64,000 bases of DNA, taken from positions 1 to 64,000 of the forward strand of contig CAJURU010000012.1 of the NCBI GenBank assembly GCA_910588845.1, read 5' to 3'. The notes under the pieces are model-generated. The model was not told the origin of the DNA and made no database searches. It saw only the letters and a list, made by a program, of their open reading frames with translations. Of this stretch, positions 54,428-62,026 are shown piece by piece (within the stretch, counting starts at the first letter, position 1; each line of letters opens with the position of its first letter). This stretch comes from an uncultured Lachnospiraceae bacterium (GTDB taxonomy: Bacteria > Bacillota > Clostridia > Lachnospirales > Lachnospiraceae). The translations under genes and the position numbers were made by a program.

Positions 54428-56062
54428 ATGCCGGTAACAGATTTACTGGAGAGAAACCATAAACTATACAGTGACGAGGTAGCATTGGTAGAGCTGAATC
54501 CGCTCGTGACTGATACACGGAAAACCACCTGGAAGGAATATAACCTTGTACAGCAGACCTCTTCGCAGCCATATCGCAGGGAGATTACCTGGAGCATCTT
54601 TGACGAGAAGGCAAATCGTGTGGCCAATATGCTGATTAGCCGCGGCATCCAGAAAGGCGACCGTGTAGCAATTCTCATGTTCAACTGCCTGGAGTGGCTG
54701 CCGATCTATTTTGGTATCTTAAAAACCGGAGCTATTGCCGTGCCCTTTAATTTCCGATTTTCCGCAGAGGAGATTCAGTACTGTGCAGATTTGGCGGAAG
54801 TGCACGTCTTGTTCTTCGGTTCAGAATTTATCGGGCGAATCGAATCCATTGAGGAAAATCTCAGTAAAGGGCGGCTGCTTATCTATGTGGGGGACGGCTG
54901 CCCGACTTTTGCGGAAGGTTATCGTGAACTGGTGGCGGACTGTTCGAGCCAGGCGCCGCTTGTCCGTCTGGAAGATGAAGATGACGCCGCCATCTATTTC
55001 TCATCAGGGACGACAGGATTTCCCAAAGCGATTTTGCACAATCACGAGAGCTTAATGCAGGCGGCGCAGATGGAGCAAAAGCATCATCTGACTGATAGGG
55101 ATGACGTGTTCCTTTGCATTCCGCCGCTCTATCATACGGGCGCAAAATTTCATTGGATGGGAAGCCTCTGTGCGGGGAGCAAGGCAGTCCTCTTAAAAGG
55201 GACGACGCCGGAGATTATTCTTGATGCAGTATCGAAAGAGCATTGTACGATTGTGTGGCTGTTAGTGCCCTGGGCGCAGGATATCTTGAGCGCTCTCGAC
55301 AGAGGGGACGTTAAGTTAGAGGATTATGAACTCAGCCAGTGGCGGCTTATGCATATCGGAGCGCAGCCGGTGCCGCAGTCTTTGATTAAACACTGGAAAG
55401 AGTATTTCCCAGATCATATGTATGATACAAATTACGGGCTGTCCGAATCGACAGGTCCGGGATGTGTGCATCTTGGCATAGAGAATATCCATAAGGTAGG
55501 TGCGATTGGCGTTCCGGGGTATCGCTGGGAATGCAAGATTGTGGACGAAAACGGCGGCGAAGTGCCGCAGGGAGAAGTTGGAGAGCTCTGTGTGAAAGGC
55601 CCTGGCGTCATGACTTGTTATTACAATGATCCCAAGGCGACGGAAGAGACCTTAAAAGACGGCTGGCTCTACACCGGCGATATGGCGAAACAGGACGCAG
55701 ACGGGTTCTATTTTCTTGTAGACCGTAAGAAAGATGTGATTGTCAGCGGTGGTGAGAATATCTATCCCGTGCAGATTGAGAATTTCCTCAGCGCCTATGA
55801 GAAGGTACAGGATGTGGCGGTTATCGGACTGCCGGACGAACGCTTAGGAGAGATTACCGGCGCCATAATCTCTGTCAAGAAAGGGATGGAGTGTACTCAG
55901 GAAGAGATTGAAGAATTCTGCAAAGAGCTTCCCAGATACAAACGACCCAAAAAGATTATTTTTGCGGACGTTCCCAGGAATGCAACCGGGAAGTTGGAGA
56001 AGCCTGCGCTTCGCAAAAAATACGGTGTGGAACATCTTGTTGCACAGCAGAATGAGACGTAA
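54428..56062 (+). CDS. AMP-forming acyl-CoA synthetase (class I adenylate-forming)
   Basis: A 544-residue ligase: IYFSSGTTGFPKAILHNH (ATP loop), DTNYGLSESTGPG, GWLYTGDMAKQDADGFYFLVDRKKD and the C-terminal PRNATGKLEKPALR with the catalytic lysine. It resembles long- or medium-chain fatty-acyl or aryl-CoA ligases; the substrate cannot be read from sequence. The context after iorAB-paaK suggests an aromatic or phenylpropionate-type acid. A stretch of about 20 residues (NPLVTDTRKTTWKEYNLVQQ) near the N-terminus is longer than in usual relatives. Confidence 0.9.
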   Translation: MPVTDLLERNHKLYSDEVALVELNPLVTDTRKTTWKEYNLVQQTSSQPYRREITWSIFDEKANRVANMLISRGIQKGDRVAILMFNCLEWLPIYFGILKTGAIAVPFNFRFSAEEIQYCADLAEVHVLFFGSEFIGRIESIEENLSKGRLLIYVGDGCPTFAEGYRELVADCSSQAPLVRLEDEDDAAIYFSSGTTGFPKAILHNHESLMQAAQMEQKHHLTDRDDVFLCIPPLYHTGAKFHWMGSLCAGSKAVLLKGTTPEIILDAVSKEHCTIVWLLVPWAQDILSALDRGDVKLEDYELSQWRLMHIGAQPVPQSLIKHWKEYFPDHMYDTNYGLSESTGPGCVHLGIENIHKVGAIGVPGYRWECKIVDENGGEVPQGEVGELCVKGPGVMTCYYNDPKATEETLKDGWLYTGDMAKQDADGFYFLVDRKKDVIVSGGENIYPVQIENFLSAYEKVQDVAVIGLPDERLGEITGAIISVKKGMECTQEEIEEFCKELPRYKRPKKIIFADVPRNATGKLEKPALRKKYGVEHLVAQQNET

Positions 56063-56145
56063 GCAACACAGGAAGTTTTCTGTATGGCAGCAGGAATAAC
56101 AGTGAATAAAATCAGTTTGCTGCTTGGCAAAATGCAGGGAGTGAA

Positions 56146-56856
56146 ATGGAAGTAAGTGTAAAAGCTGCAATCTGTGACGACGAACGCCATATACATGGCA
56201 CAGTCCAGAAATTGATGGACAATTATGCAAAACAACAAGGCATTTCCTATAAAATGCACCATATCTATTCAGCACAGGAGTTATTGTCTTTTGAGGAAGA
56301 GATAGATTTCCTGTTGCTGGATATTGATATGCCAAAAATGGATGGCATAGAGGCGGCGCGTATCTTAAATGCACGAGGAATCAACTATAAAATTGTCATG
56401 CTCACGAGTAAAGCAGAACGTTTTAAGGAGGCATTTAAGATAGGCGCATTTCGTTTTGTGACAAAACCGATTTTGGCGGAGGAGTTTTTTGAGGCAGTGG
56501 ACGAGGTAAGAGAGCGCATGACTGGGATGGCAAAAATTCAGGCATACCGGGACGGCGTTTTGTATGAAGTTGTGCAGCGTGATATTCTCTACTTGATGGC
56601 GGATGGCAATGCGGTGCGGATTTTTACCAAACATGAGGAGTATCGAAGTGAAAAGCCGCTCAAAGAATGGGCGAAAGAACTGGATGAACGCGTGTTTTTT
56701 ATGTGCCACAGGAGTTATATCATAAATCTCGGGAAGATTGCAGAGATTGAGAAGGATTTGGCAATCCTTACCAGCGGGGAAAAAGTGCCGATTGCGAGAA
56801 GAAAACGCACAGATTTGCAGCAGTCCTTTATGATATTTGATACGAAAAGGCGGTAA
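56146..56856 (+). CDS. LytTR-family response regulator
   Basis: A 236-residue DNA-binding regulator. A receiver domain (residues 5-120) has D10/D11, phosphorylation site D59 in LLLDIDMPKMDG and the conserved lysine in FVTKPI. The LytTR domain (about 135-236) has the core HRSYIINLGKIAEIEKD. Such regulators (AgrA, ComE) bind 9-bp direct repeats. A candidate pair lies just downstream at 56880-56911. The partner kinase is encoded at 58180. GGGAGTG precedes the ATG. Confidence 0.92.
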   Translation: MEVSVKAAICDDERHIHGTVQKLMDNYAKQQGISYKMHHIYSAQELLSFEEEIDFLLLDIDMPKMDGIEAARILNARGINYKIVMLTSKAERFKEAFKIGAFRFVTKPILAEEFFEAVDEVRERMTGMAKIQAYRDGVLYEVVQRDILYLMADGNAVRIFTKHEEYRSEKPLKEWAKELDERVFFMCHRSYIINLGKIAEIEKDLAILTSGEKVPIARRKRTDLQQSFMIFDTKRR

Positions 56857-56879
56857 GGGATTCGTATATTTAAATCTGG

Positions 56880-56911
56880 CCGTTTACATAGCTATACGAC
56901 CGTTCACATAG
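56880..56911 (+). promoter_or_regulatory. Candidate LytTR operator (direct repeat)
   Basis: CCGTTTACATAG (56880-56891) and CCGTTCACATAG (56900-56911) match in 11 of 12 positions with a 20-bp period, about two helical turns. Each contains CCGTTnA, close to the known LytTR half-site. It lies 23 bp after the response-regulator gene and upstream of the 24-aa ORF, secreted protein and kinase. Confidence 0.6.
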
Positions 56912-56938
56912 TTAGAGGTTGAAAAAGAGATTGTTTTC

Positions 56939-56975
56939 CAATAGACTGCTAATAGAACTTAGCGGTCTATTTTTG
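56939..56975 (+). terminator. Terminator/attenuator downstream of the response regulator
   Basis: AATAGACTGCT (56939-56949) pairs with AGCGGTCTATT (56960-56970) through one G-U pair, followed by TTTTG. It lies between the candidate operator and the next ORF, so it may end the regulator transcript or attenuate the next one. Confidence 0.65.
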
Positions 56976-56988
56976 AAAGGAGAATCAT

Positions 56989-57063
56989 ATGGGAAAACTT
57001 TATCGTGAAAACTTCGGCCATAAAGAAGATTTCTGTGAGAACAAAGAGAGGAGGAGGCTATGA
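56989..57063 (+). CDS. 24-aa ORF translationally coupled to the next gene
   Basis: ATG at 56989 with AAAGGAG at 56976-56982 encodes MGKLYRENFGHKEDF followed by CENKERRRL, then TGA overlapping the ATG of the next gene (ATGA). It is highly charged, with one cysteine and no hydrophobic stretch. It could be a leader peptide setting translation of the downstream gene, or a small protein. I do not recognise it. Confidence 0.45.
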   Translation: MGKLYRENFGHKEDFCENKERRRL

Positions 57064-58133
57064 AAATACAGTTGAAATGGATGTGCGCCGTCTTACTATT
57101 GATTGCCGTCGTCTTTTCTAAGTGCGCCGGGAAGCCGGCAAAGAAAACGCCGGAACAGCCATATGCTGTAGGTGTGCTTGACAGCGCCAATTATGGCGCG
57201 ACGTATCTCTATTTGCTGGATGAAAACCTCAAAAAGACAGATACGTTAAAATGTCCCTATTATGGGGTGGGCAGTTTTGGTTCTATCCCTGTGCAGATTC
57301 AGGACGGCGTGCTTTATGAGAAGTGGTCGGGAAATACAGTAAAGCCTTCTAAATGCGCGGTTGCGGCGATGGATTTACAGACCGGGGAATGGAGTGAGTA
57401 TTCATTTGAAGGAGGAATAATAGCAGACTTTCGAGTGAATGAGAAGGGAATTTTTGTGTTAAAAAATGCAGCGGAACCAAGTGTAGAATACTGTGCCTTT
57501 GCAGGGGAAGGGGATGTTTCCATAAAGCTGCAAGCTGCGCCAGGGCTTTGTATCAGCGTCAATGGATATGATGTGTATTTTATTGCAAATGAGGGCGCAT
57601 ACAGGGAAGGCGATGAGGCGTCGAAGGAGAAATGTTTTCTGTATCGTGTCAATGTGAAAGACCGGAGCCAGGAAAAAGTTCTTGACGTGACGGAAGAGCT
57701 GGGAGAAAACAGACTGGAATATACACTTTGGCGTGCTGGTAAGATGTATATCCCTAACGACGATAAGCTATGTATTTATGAGCCGGAGACTAATCAGGTG
57801 CGGCAGATAGCGCTCCCCGGCAAAGAGGCGTGCAAAATATTGGCAGATGAGGAATGGCTGTATATTATAAATGGTTATGCGAATGAAAGCGAGACGGACA
57901 TTTATCGTTTTAATCCTCAGACGGAGGAAATTGCGTCTTCCTGCCATCTGAAGGAAAGTACTTTGCAATGCTATATCCGGGAGGGAATATTCTATACGCT
58001 GCAACAGGAACCAGCCGCAAAAATATGTAAGTACCAGTTTGCGGAAGATGGAACGTGTAAGAAACTGGGCGAGGCGGCGCTTGATGTGGAAAACGATGAC
58101 GGGCACAGAATTTCGGATATGTTTGTGAAATAA
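57060..58133 (+). CDS. Secreted propeller-like protein of unknown function
   Basis: A 357-residue protein with an N-terminal export signal (residues 1-20) ending in VVFSKCAGK. C22 could be a lipidation site, but the box is not canonical. The rest is a series of beta-strand repeats (DLQTGEWSEYSFEGG, FLYRVNVKDRSQEKVLDV, YEPETNQVRQIALPGKEACKI, YRFNPQTEEIASSC) typical of beta-propeller proteins such as DUF5050-like ones. It lies between the regulator and the kinase, so it may be part of the signal-sensing unit. GAGGAGGAG precedes the ATG. Confidence 0.65.
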   Translation: MKIQLKWMCAVLLLIAVVFSKCAGKPAKKTPEQPYAVGVLDSANYGATYLYLLDENLKKTDTLKCPYYGVGSFGSIPVQIQDGVLYEKWSGNTVKPSKCAVAAMDLQTGEWSEYSFEGGIIADFRVNEKGIFVLKNAAEPSVEYCAFAGEGDVSIKLQAAPGLCISVNGYDVYFIANEGAYREGDEASKEKCFLYRVNVKDRSQEKVLDVTEELGENRLEYTLWRAGKMYIPNDDKLCIYEPETNQVRQIALPGKEACKILADEEWLYIINGYANESETDIYRFNPQTEEIASSCHLKESTLQCYIREGIFYTLQQEPAAKICKYQFAEDGTCKKLGEAALDVENDDGHRISDMFVK

Positions 58134-58179
58134 TATTTTGTGAGCCGCGCTAGGAGACTGATAGCGGAAAGGACGGACT

Positions 58180-59457
58180 ATGGAGAAAGTTTTGACGGCA
58201 GTTTTTTGTATACTGACAATCACAGAATATGTTTCCATTTATAAGGTAGTGTTTGGAAAGAGCGTGCAGATTTCCAGAAAGAAATGTATAGGGGTGTTTG
58301 CTTCTATGCTTGCGCTGCTTGCGGCGTGTATCATCTGGCAGGACTGGCTGTTTGATTTTCGGCGGATATTGCTGTTTCTTGCCTGCGTCCTTGTGCTGTT
58401 TTCTCTCTTTCCGCTCTCTTGTGGGGAGAATTTGAAGCTGTTTTTTTCTTCGTTTGCAGCTTTGATGCTGGTAGAGGGCATTCTTGACTGTATGATTATA
58501 TTGTTCTTCGATTTGCAAGATATCATAGAGATGAATGCCTATGTTTCGGGTGTCCTCCTATTGCTCTGGGGATATTATTTTCTCAGGAAGAGAACGTGCG
58601 ATTTCTTTGGCATATCGGCGCGTTTTAAAGTAGTTGCCGCAGTCATGGTCTATCTGCTGGCGTTGATGATGAACATTGCCGCCTGGTTTCTTATAGAGTC
58701 GTCTTTTGCCTATGGCGCAGGCATGAATTTTTTAGGGCTGTTTGTTCTTTTAGGAAGCATTGCTTCCGGTATCTTATTGTTGGCGCTCATATATTATTTC
58801 AATGGTACTAAGAGTTATGCAAGACAAGCGGAAATTTTAGAGCGGCAGAACGAGCAGCAGCGGGAATATTTTGAACAGCTTCTGAAAAAAGAGCAGGATA
58901 CGCGGCAGTTCCGTCACGATTTGGCTGCGGAGCTGTTGGAACTGAAAAGTTATTCTGAAAACGGCGAGTATGGGAAGCTGAACGATTATTTGGCAGAAAT
59001 GCTGGGGGAAATCTCAGGCATCAGCAAGCGGCAGTATGATGTGGGTAATGATATTGTTAATACGATTATTAATTATTATTTTCTGCCCATACGGGAAACA
59101 TGCAAAGTCAAGGTGAAAGGGTACATGTATGAGGAACAGAAAATTTCCCGGCGGGACTTATGCATCGTTGTCTCCAATCTTGTGAAGAATGCGGTGGAAG
59201 CGGCTGAAAAAGTGCAGAATGGACAGAGGGAAATTATCTTTGAGGTGCGGCAGGGGGAAAAGACTCTCAATATTCATGTGGAGAATACCATGGAAGGAGG
59301 AGTAGTGTTCCGAAATGGGCTTCCGGTTACCACAAAGACGGATAAAAGAAACCATGGAATTGGTCTTTGGAACGTAAAAACGGTTGTTGAGAAATATATG
59401 GGGCGCTATAACTGCATAGCGAAAAATTGCCGGTATATCGTGGATGTGTTTATATGA
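58180..59457 (+). CDS. GHKL-type sensor histidine kinase
   Basis: A 425-residue kinase. Six hydrophobic segments (about 5-205) are followed by a coiled coil (about 211-245; RQAEILERQNEQQREYFEQLLKKEQ) and the phospho-acceptor H246 in FRHDLAAE. The GHKL ATPase domain has N-box VVSNLVKNAVEAAE and G-box HGIGLWNVKTVVEKY. This AgrC/ComD-like layout pairs with LytTR regulators such as the one at 56146. The membrane domain suggests a peptide or small-molecule signal. No AgrB/AgrD-like pair is present. GGAAAGGA precedes the ATG. Confidence 0.92.
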   Translation: MEKVLTAVFCILTITEYVSIYKVVFGKSVQISRKKCIGVFASMLALLAACIIWQDWLFDFRRILLFLACVLVLFSLFPLSCGENLKLFFSSFAALMLVEGILDCMIILFFDLQDIIEMNAYVSGVLLLLWGYYFLRKRTCDFFGISARFKVVAAVMVYLLALMMNIAAWFLIESSFAYGAGMNFLGLFVLLGSIASGILLLALIYYFNGTKSYARQAEILERQNEQQREYFEQLLKKEQDTRQFRHDLAAELLELKSYSENGEYGKLNDYLAEMLGEISGISKRQYDVGNDIVNTIINYYFLPIRETCKVKVKGYMYEEQKISRRDLCIVVSNLVKNAVEAAEKVQNGQREIIFEVRQGEKTLNIHVENTMEGGVVFRNGLPVTTKTDKRNHGIGLWNVKTVVEKYMGRYNCIAKNCRYIVDVFI

Positions 59458-59477
59458 ATTTGAAATGATGAAAGCTT

Positions 59478-59503
59478 ATGGGGGCTGCATTGCGCAGCCC
59501 CCT
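59478..59503. terminator. Hairpin between convergent kinase and transglutaminase-like genes
   Basis: GGGGGCTGC / GCAGCCCCC with an ATTGC loop region, in the 56-bp gap. It is GC-rich but lacks a T-run on either side. Confidence 0.55.
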
Positions 59504-59513
59504 GTGACAGTTC

Positions 59514-61652
59514 TTATTTTGTGATGTTGACTTTTTTGGCAGTCGACCACGCGCTGTAATAAGGTGACTTTGATACGGTTTTGTAAGTTCTTATGCGCAC
59601 ATAATATGTTTTCCCTTTTTTTAATCCCTTAATCGTGGCTTTGGTCTTAGACGCGCCGGAAACCTTCTGTAGCTTTGCACCGGAAAATTTGCGGTTTGCA
59701 GCGTATTGAATCTGATAGCCGGAAACTTTGGAATTTTTCTTCCATTTGACAGATAATTTTCTGCCGGAGAGGTTCTTTGTCTGTGACAGTTTGCTTCCCG
59801 CCGGGTTTACGGTAATCGTTATTTTTGCGGAGCAGTTTTTGTAATCTTGGTTTCCCGCTTTGCATGTGATGGTCGCTTTTCCTACGAAATTCATTTTGAT
59901 GGTAACGGTTCCTTTGGCGTTGACAGTCACGTTTTTGTTGTTGGACTGATATTTGATAGTACCGCCTTTTGCGCGGGCATTCAGTTTCAGGCTTTGGGCG
60001 GATGTTTTTGTTGTTTTCTGGTGTTTCGTCGTCGCGGTAATTTTGTTGTCGGCTTTTTGTATTTGAAATGTTCCACGAATAGTTCCGATATAATTTTCTT
60101 TTCCGGTTACCGTGATGACGGCGGTTCCTGCGTGGATGTTTTGGCTGTATGTTACTGTATAATTGGAGGGTGATAAGATAGCGCCGCCATTTTTTACGGT
60201 GACAGAAGGGCGTTTTTCCTTGCCGTTATAAACAAGATTCTCCTGTTTTGCCAAGGAAATCTGAAAACCGGATATGTCAACAGTTGTCGGCGTTAATGTT
60301 TTCGCCAGATAAACGGTACCCTCTTCATTGGGACTGGGGGCGAAAAGATATTTCAGTTCCCCAGAACTTAGAAGATTCATGCCATAAATATGGCCGGTCT
60401 TTTTTAATTCCCCGGATAAGGAAAAGATTACGGTACTTTTTTCCGTTGCCGGATCCCATTCATAGATGTCATATTTCCCCGAATAATATAATTTTCCGTC
60501 AAATGCTCCCGTGCCGACGTATTTCCCCTGCCAGAAAGAAAGATCGTTACCGATGACGTTCCAGACGTCATTGATTTTAATGAGAGGTTTTACGGCCGTT
60601 AAATCTGTGCCGTTGCAGGCGTATTGATAGATACTGTCCTGTCCGTCAAAGCCATACCAGGCGCCGTTTATATACTCAAACCCCGTATCTGACATGTTCC
60701 AGAAGTAACTGTCATATTTTGTCTCTGAGGCAGCGCTTTTGGGTAAGCCTCCGGTCAAAGCCCAGTCTGATGCCGCATGGCCGCCGGTTTCGGACTCAAA
60801 GAAATCCGTGCTTTTCAGAAGATACAGATGGCGTGCCCTGCCGAGCCGGTCATTGGTAGGGTCATTCCAGGTCACGTCAACGTTGTAGTAGGAATTGCCA
60901 ATTTTTACCATATCCCATGCATGGTTCAGTTGGCCGCTGCTCACCATTTCGCAGGACAATCCCAGCTCATGCGCTAAATCCAGGAATGCCAGCGCATAAC
61001 CCTGGCAGACGGCAGTTTTATTGACAAATACGTCATATGCCGTATGTTTTGAGAGGCTTCTGTCGTATTCACAGCTGCGCGCCAGATAATCATTGATGTA
61101 GAGCGCTTTCTCCATATCGCTCCAGGATTTGTCAGCCCTGTTTATGATGGCGGTGACTTCGCGGTTATAAGCGTCCCGCATGGCCTTGGCCGCATTTTTA
61201 TCTTCCGTGGCGTACTCAATCATAACATTTGAGACAAAGCCGCCGGAAGAATAATAGGAATAAGCCCCGCTGACATAAAAGAATTTTGGATTGGAATTGA
61301 GTGCGTCGGCATAGAGCGTGTGCAATTCTTCCGGCGTGATTTGAAAGGCGCTCAAATCACAAGTGTCGGCAAAAGAATTCCATGCCGTCAGCAATTTGTC
61401 CTGAATCTGCTTTTGTGTGTCAGACAATTCACGAATCATGTCCGGCTGTGCAGAGAATCTTGCCTGTCTGCCGGCAGCGTTGGACTCCGGCAGAAGTCCT
61501 CCTTCCTGTAATACCTCAGCGGATAAATCCTCATACGTTGCAGGTACAGTCTCTTCATGCGCCGGGGCGACTTCCGCCGCCGAGATTTCTGTAGTCATTC
61601 CTGCCCAGCAAATAAATATTCCCAGAAATAACATCCTAAGTATTTTTTTCAT
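59514..61652 (-). CDS. Secreted transglutaminase-like cysteine protease/binding protein
   Basis: A 712-residue exported protein. A signal peptide (about 1-26) is followed by a transglutaminase-core domain (about 120-285) with the triad cysteine in NKTAVCQGYALAF, histidine in QLNHAWDMVKIG and aspartate in YYNVDVTWNDP. A propeller-like linker region (about 290-450) follows, then an MBG/Ig-like module (LVYNGKEKRPSVTVKNGG), another Ig-like module and a terminal fibronectin III module (GYQIQYAANRKFSGAK) very like those ending the GH59 protein. GGAAGGGAAGG precedes the minus-strand ATG. It is probably a surface protein acting on peptides or cell-wall material. No LPXTG is visible. Confidence 0.88.
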   Translation of the reverse strand: MKKILRMLFLGIFICWAGMTTEISAAEVAPAHEETVPATYEDLSAEVLQEGGLLPESNAAGRQARFSAQPDMIRELSDTQKQIQDKLLTAWNSFADTCDLSAFQITPEELHTLYADALNSNPKFFYVSGAYSYYSSGGFVSNVMIEYATEDKNAAKAMRDAYNREVTAIINRADKSWSDMEKALYINDYLARSCEYDRSLSKHTAYDVFVNKTAVCQGYALAFLDLAHELGLSCEMVSSGQLNHAWDMVKIGNSYYNVDVTWNDPTNDRLGRARHLYLLKSTDFFESETGGHAASDWALTGGLPKSAASETKYDSYFWNMSDTGFEYINGAWYGFDGQDSIYQYACNGTDLTAVKPLIKINDVWNVIGNDLSFWQGKYVGTGAFDGKLYYSGKYDIYEWDPATEKSTVIFSLSGELKKTGHIYGMNLLSSGELKYLFAPSPNEEGTVYLAKTLTPTTVDISGFQISLAKQENLVYNGKEKRPSVTVKNGGAILSPSNYTVTYSQNIHAGTAVITVTGKENYIGTIRGTFQIQKADNKITATTKHQKTTKTSAQSLKLNARAKGGTIKYQSNNKNVTVNAKGTVTIKMNFVGKATITCKAGNQDYKNCSAKITITVNPAGSKLSQTKNLSGRKLSVKWKKNSKVSGYQIQYAANRKFSGAKLQKVSGASKTKATIKGLKKGKTYYVRIRTYKTVSKSPYYSAWSTAKKVNITK

Positions 61653-61878
61653 ATTTGTCCTTCCCTTCCTGGCGTAATATTTGATATTACGAATCCATAT
61701 CAAACGCTACGGCCGAGTTCTATAATTATTGTCTTCCATAAATATTATATGTAAATTATAACAGAAAAACAAGACGGTTCTTAATCTATCGTTTTGTAGT
61801 CCAATCTGTTCGTTACTGTTCATACCGAAACTTTTCCATTCATAAAATGAATAGAATTAACTGAAAGAAGGAAGGAAA

Positions 61879-62013
61879 ATGGAGAAAGAGAAACGGACAG
61901 GTAACAGAAGAAGCGGTAGTCAGCGTCGTCTACAAGTAAATGTAATCTATGGAAACGTCCCGCTTATGGAGTGCATGAAACATATTATTCGCGGAAAACA
62001 TAATCTCAAATAG
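61879..62013 (+). CDS. 44-aa basic ORF before the recombinase (candidate directionality factor)
   Basis: ATG at 61879 with GAAGGAAGG upstream encodes a basic 44-residue protein: MEKEKRTGNRRSGSQRRL, then VNVIYGNVPLMECMKHIIR. Its stop is 13 bp before the recombinase ATG. Small ORFs of this kind often precede large serine recombinases in Clostridia elements. A role in excision control (directionality factor) is an inference from position and charge. The 226-bp gap to the transglutaminase-like gene contains a palindrome ATTCATAAAATGAAT (61840-61854) and a TAGAAT -10-like box. Confidence 0.6.
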   Translation: MEKEKRTGNRRSGSQRRLQVNVIYGNVPLMECMKHIIRGKHNLK

Positions 62014-62026
62014 AGGGGGAATTCCT

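Noticed and set aside
56989..57063. The 24-aa ORF as an AgrD-type signalling peptide.
   Set aside because: It has no amphipathic leader and no hydrophobic cyclisable core, and no AgrB-like protease is encoded nearby.
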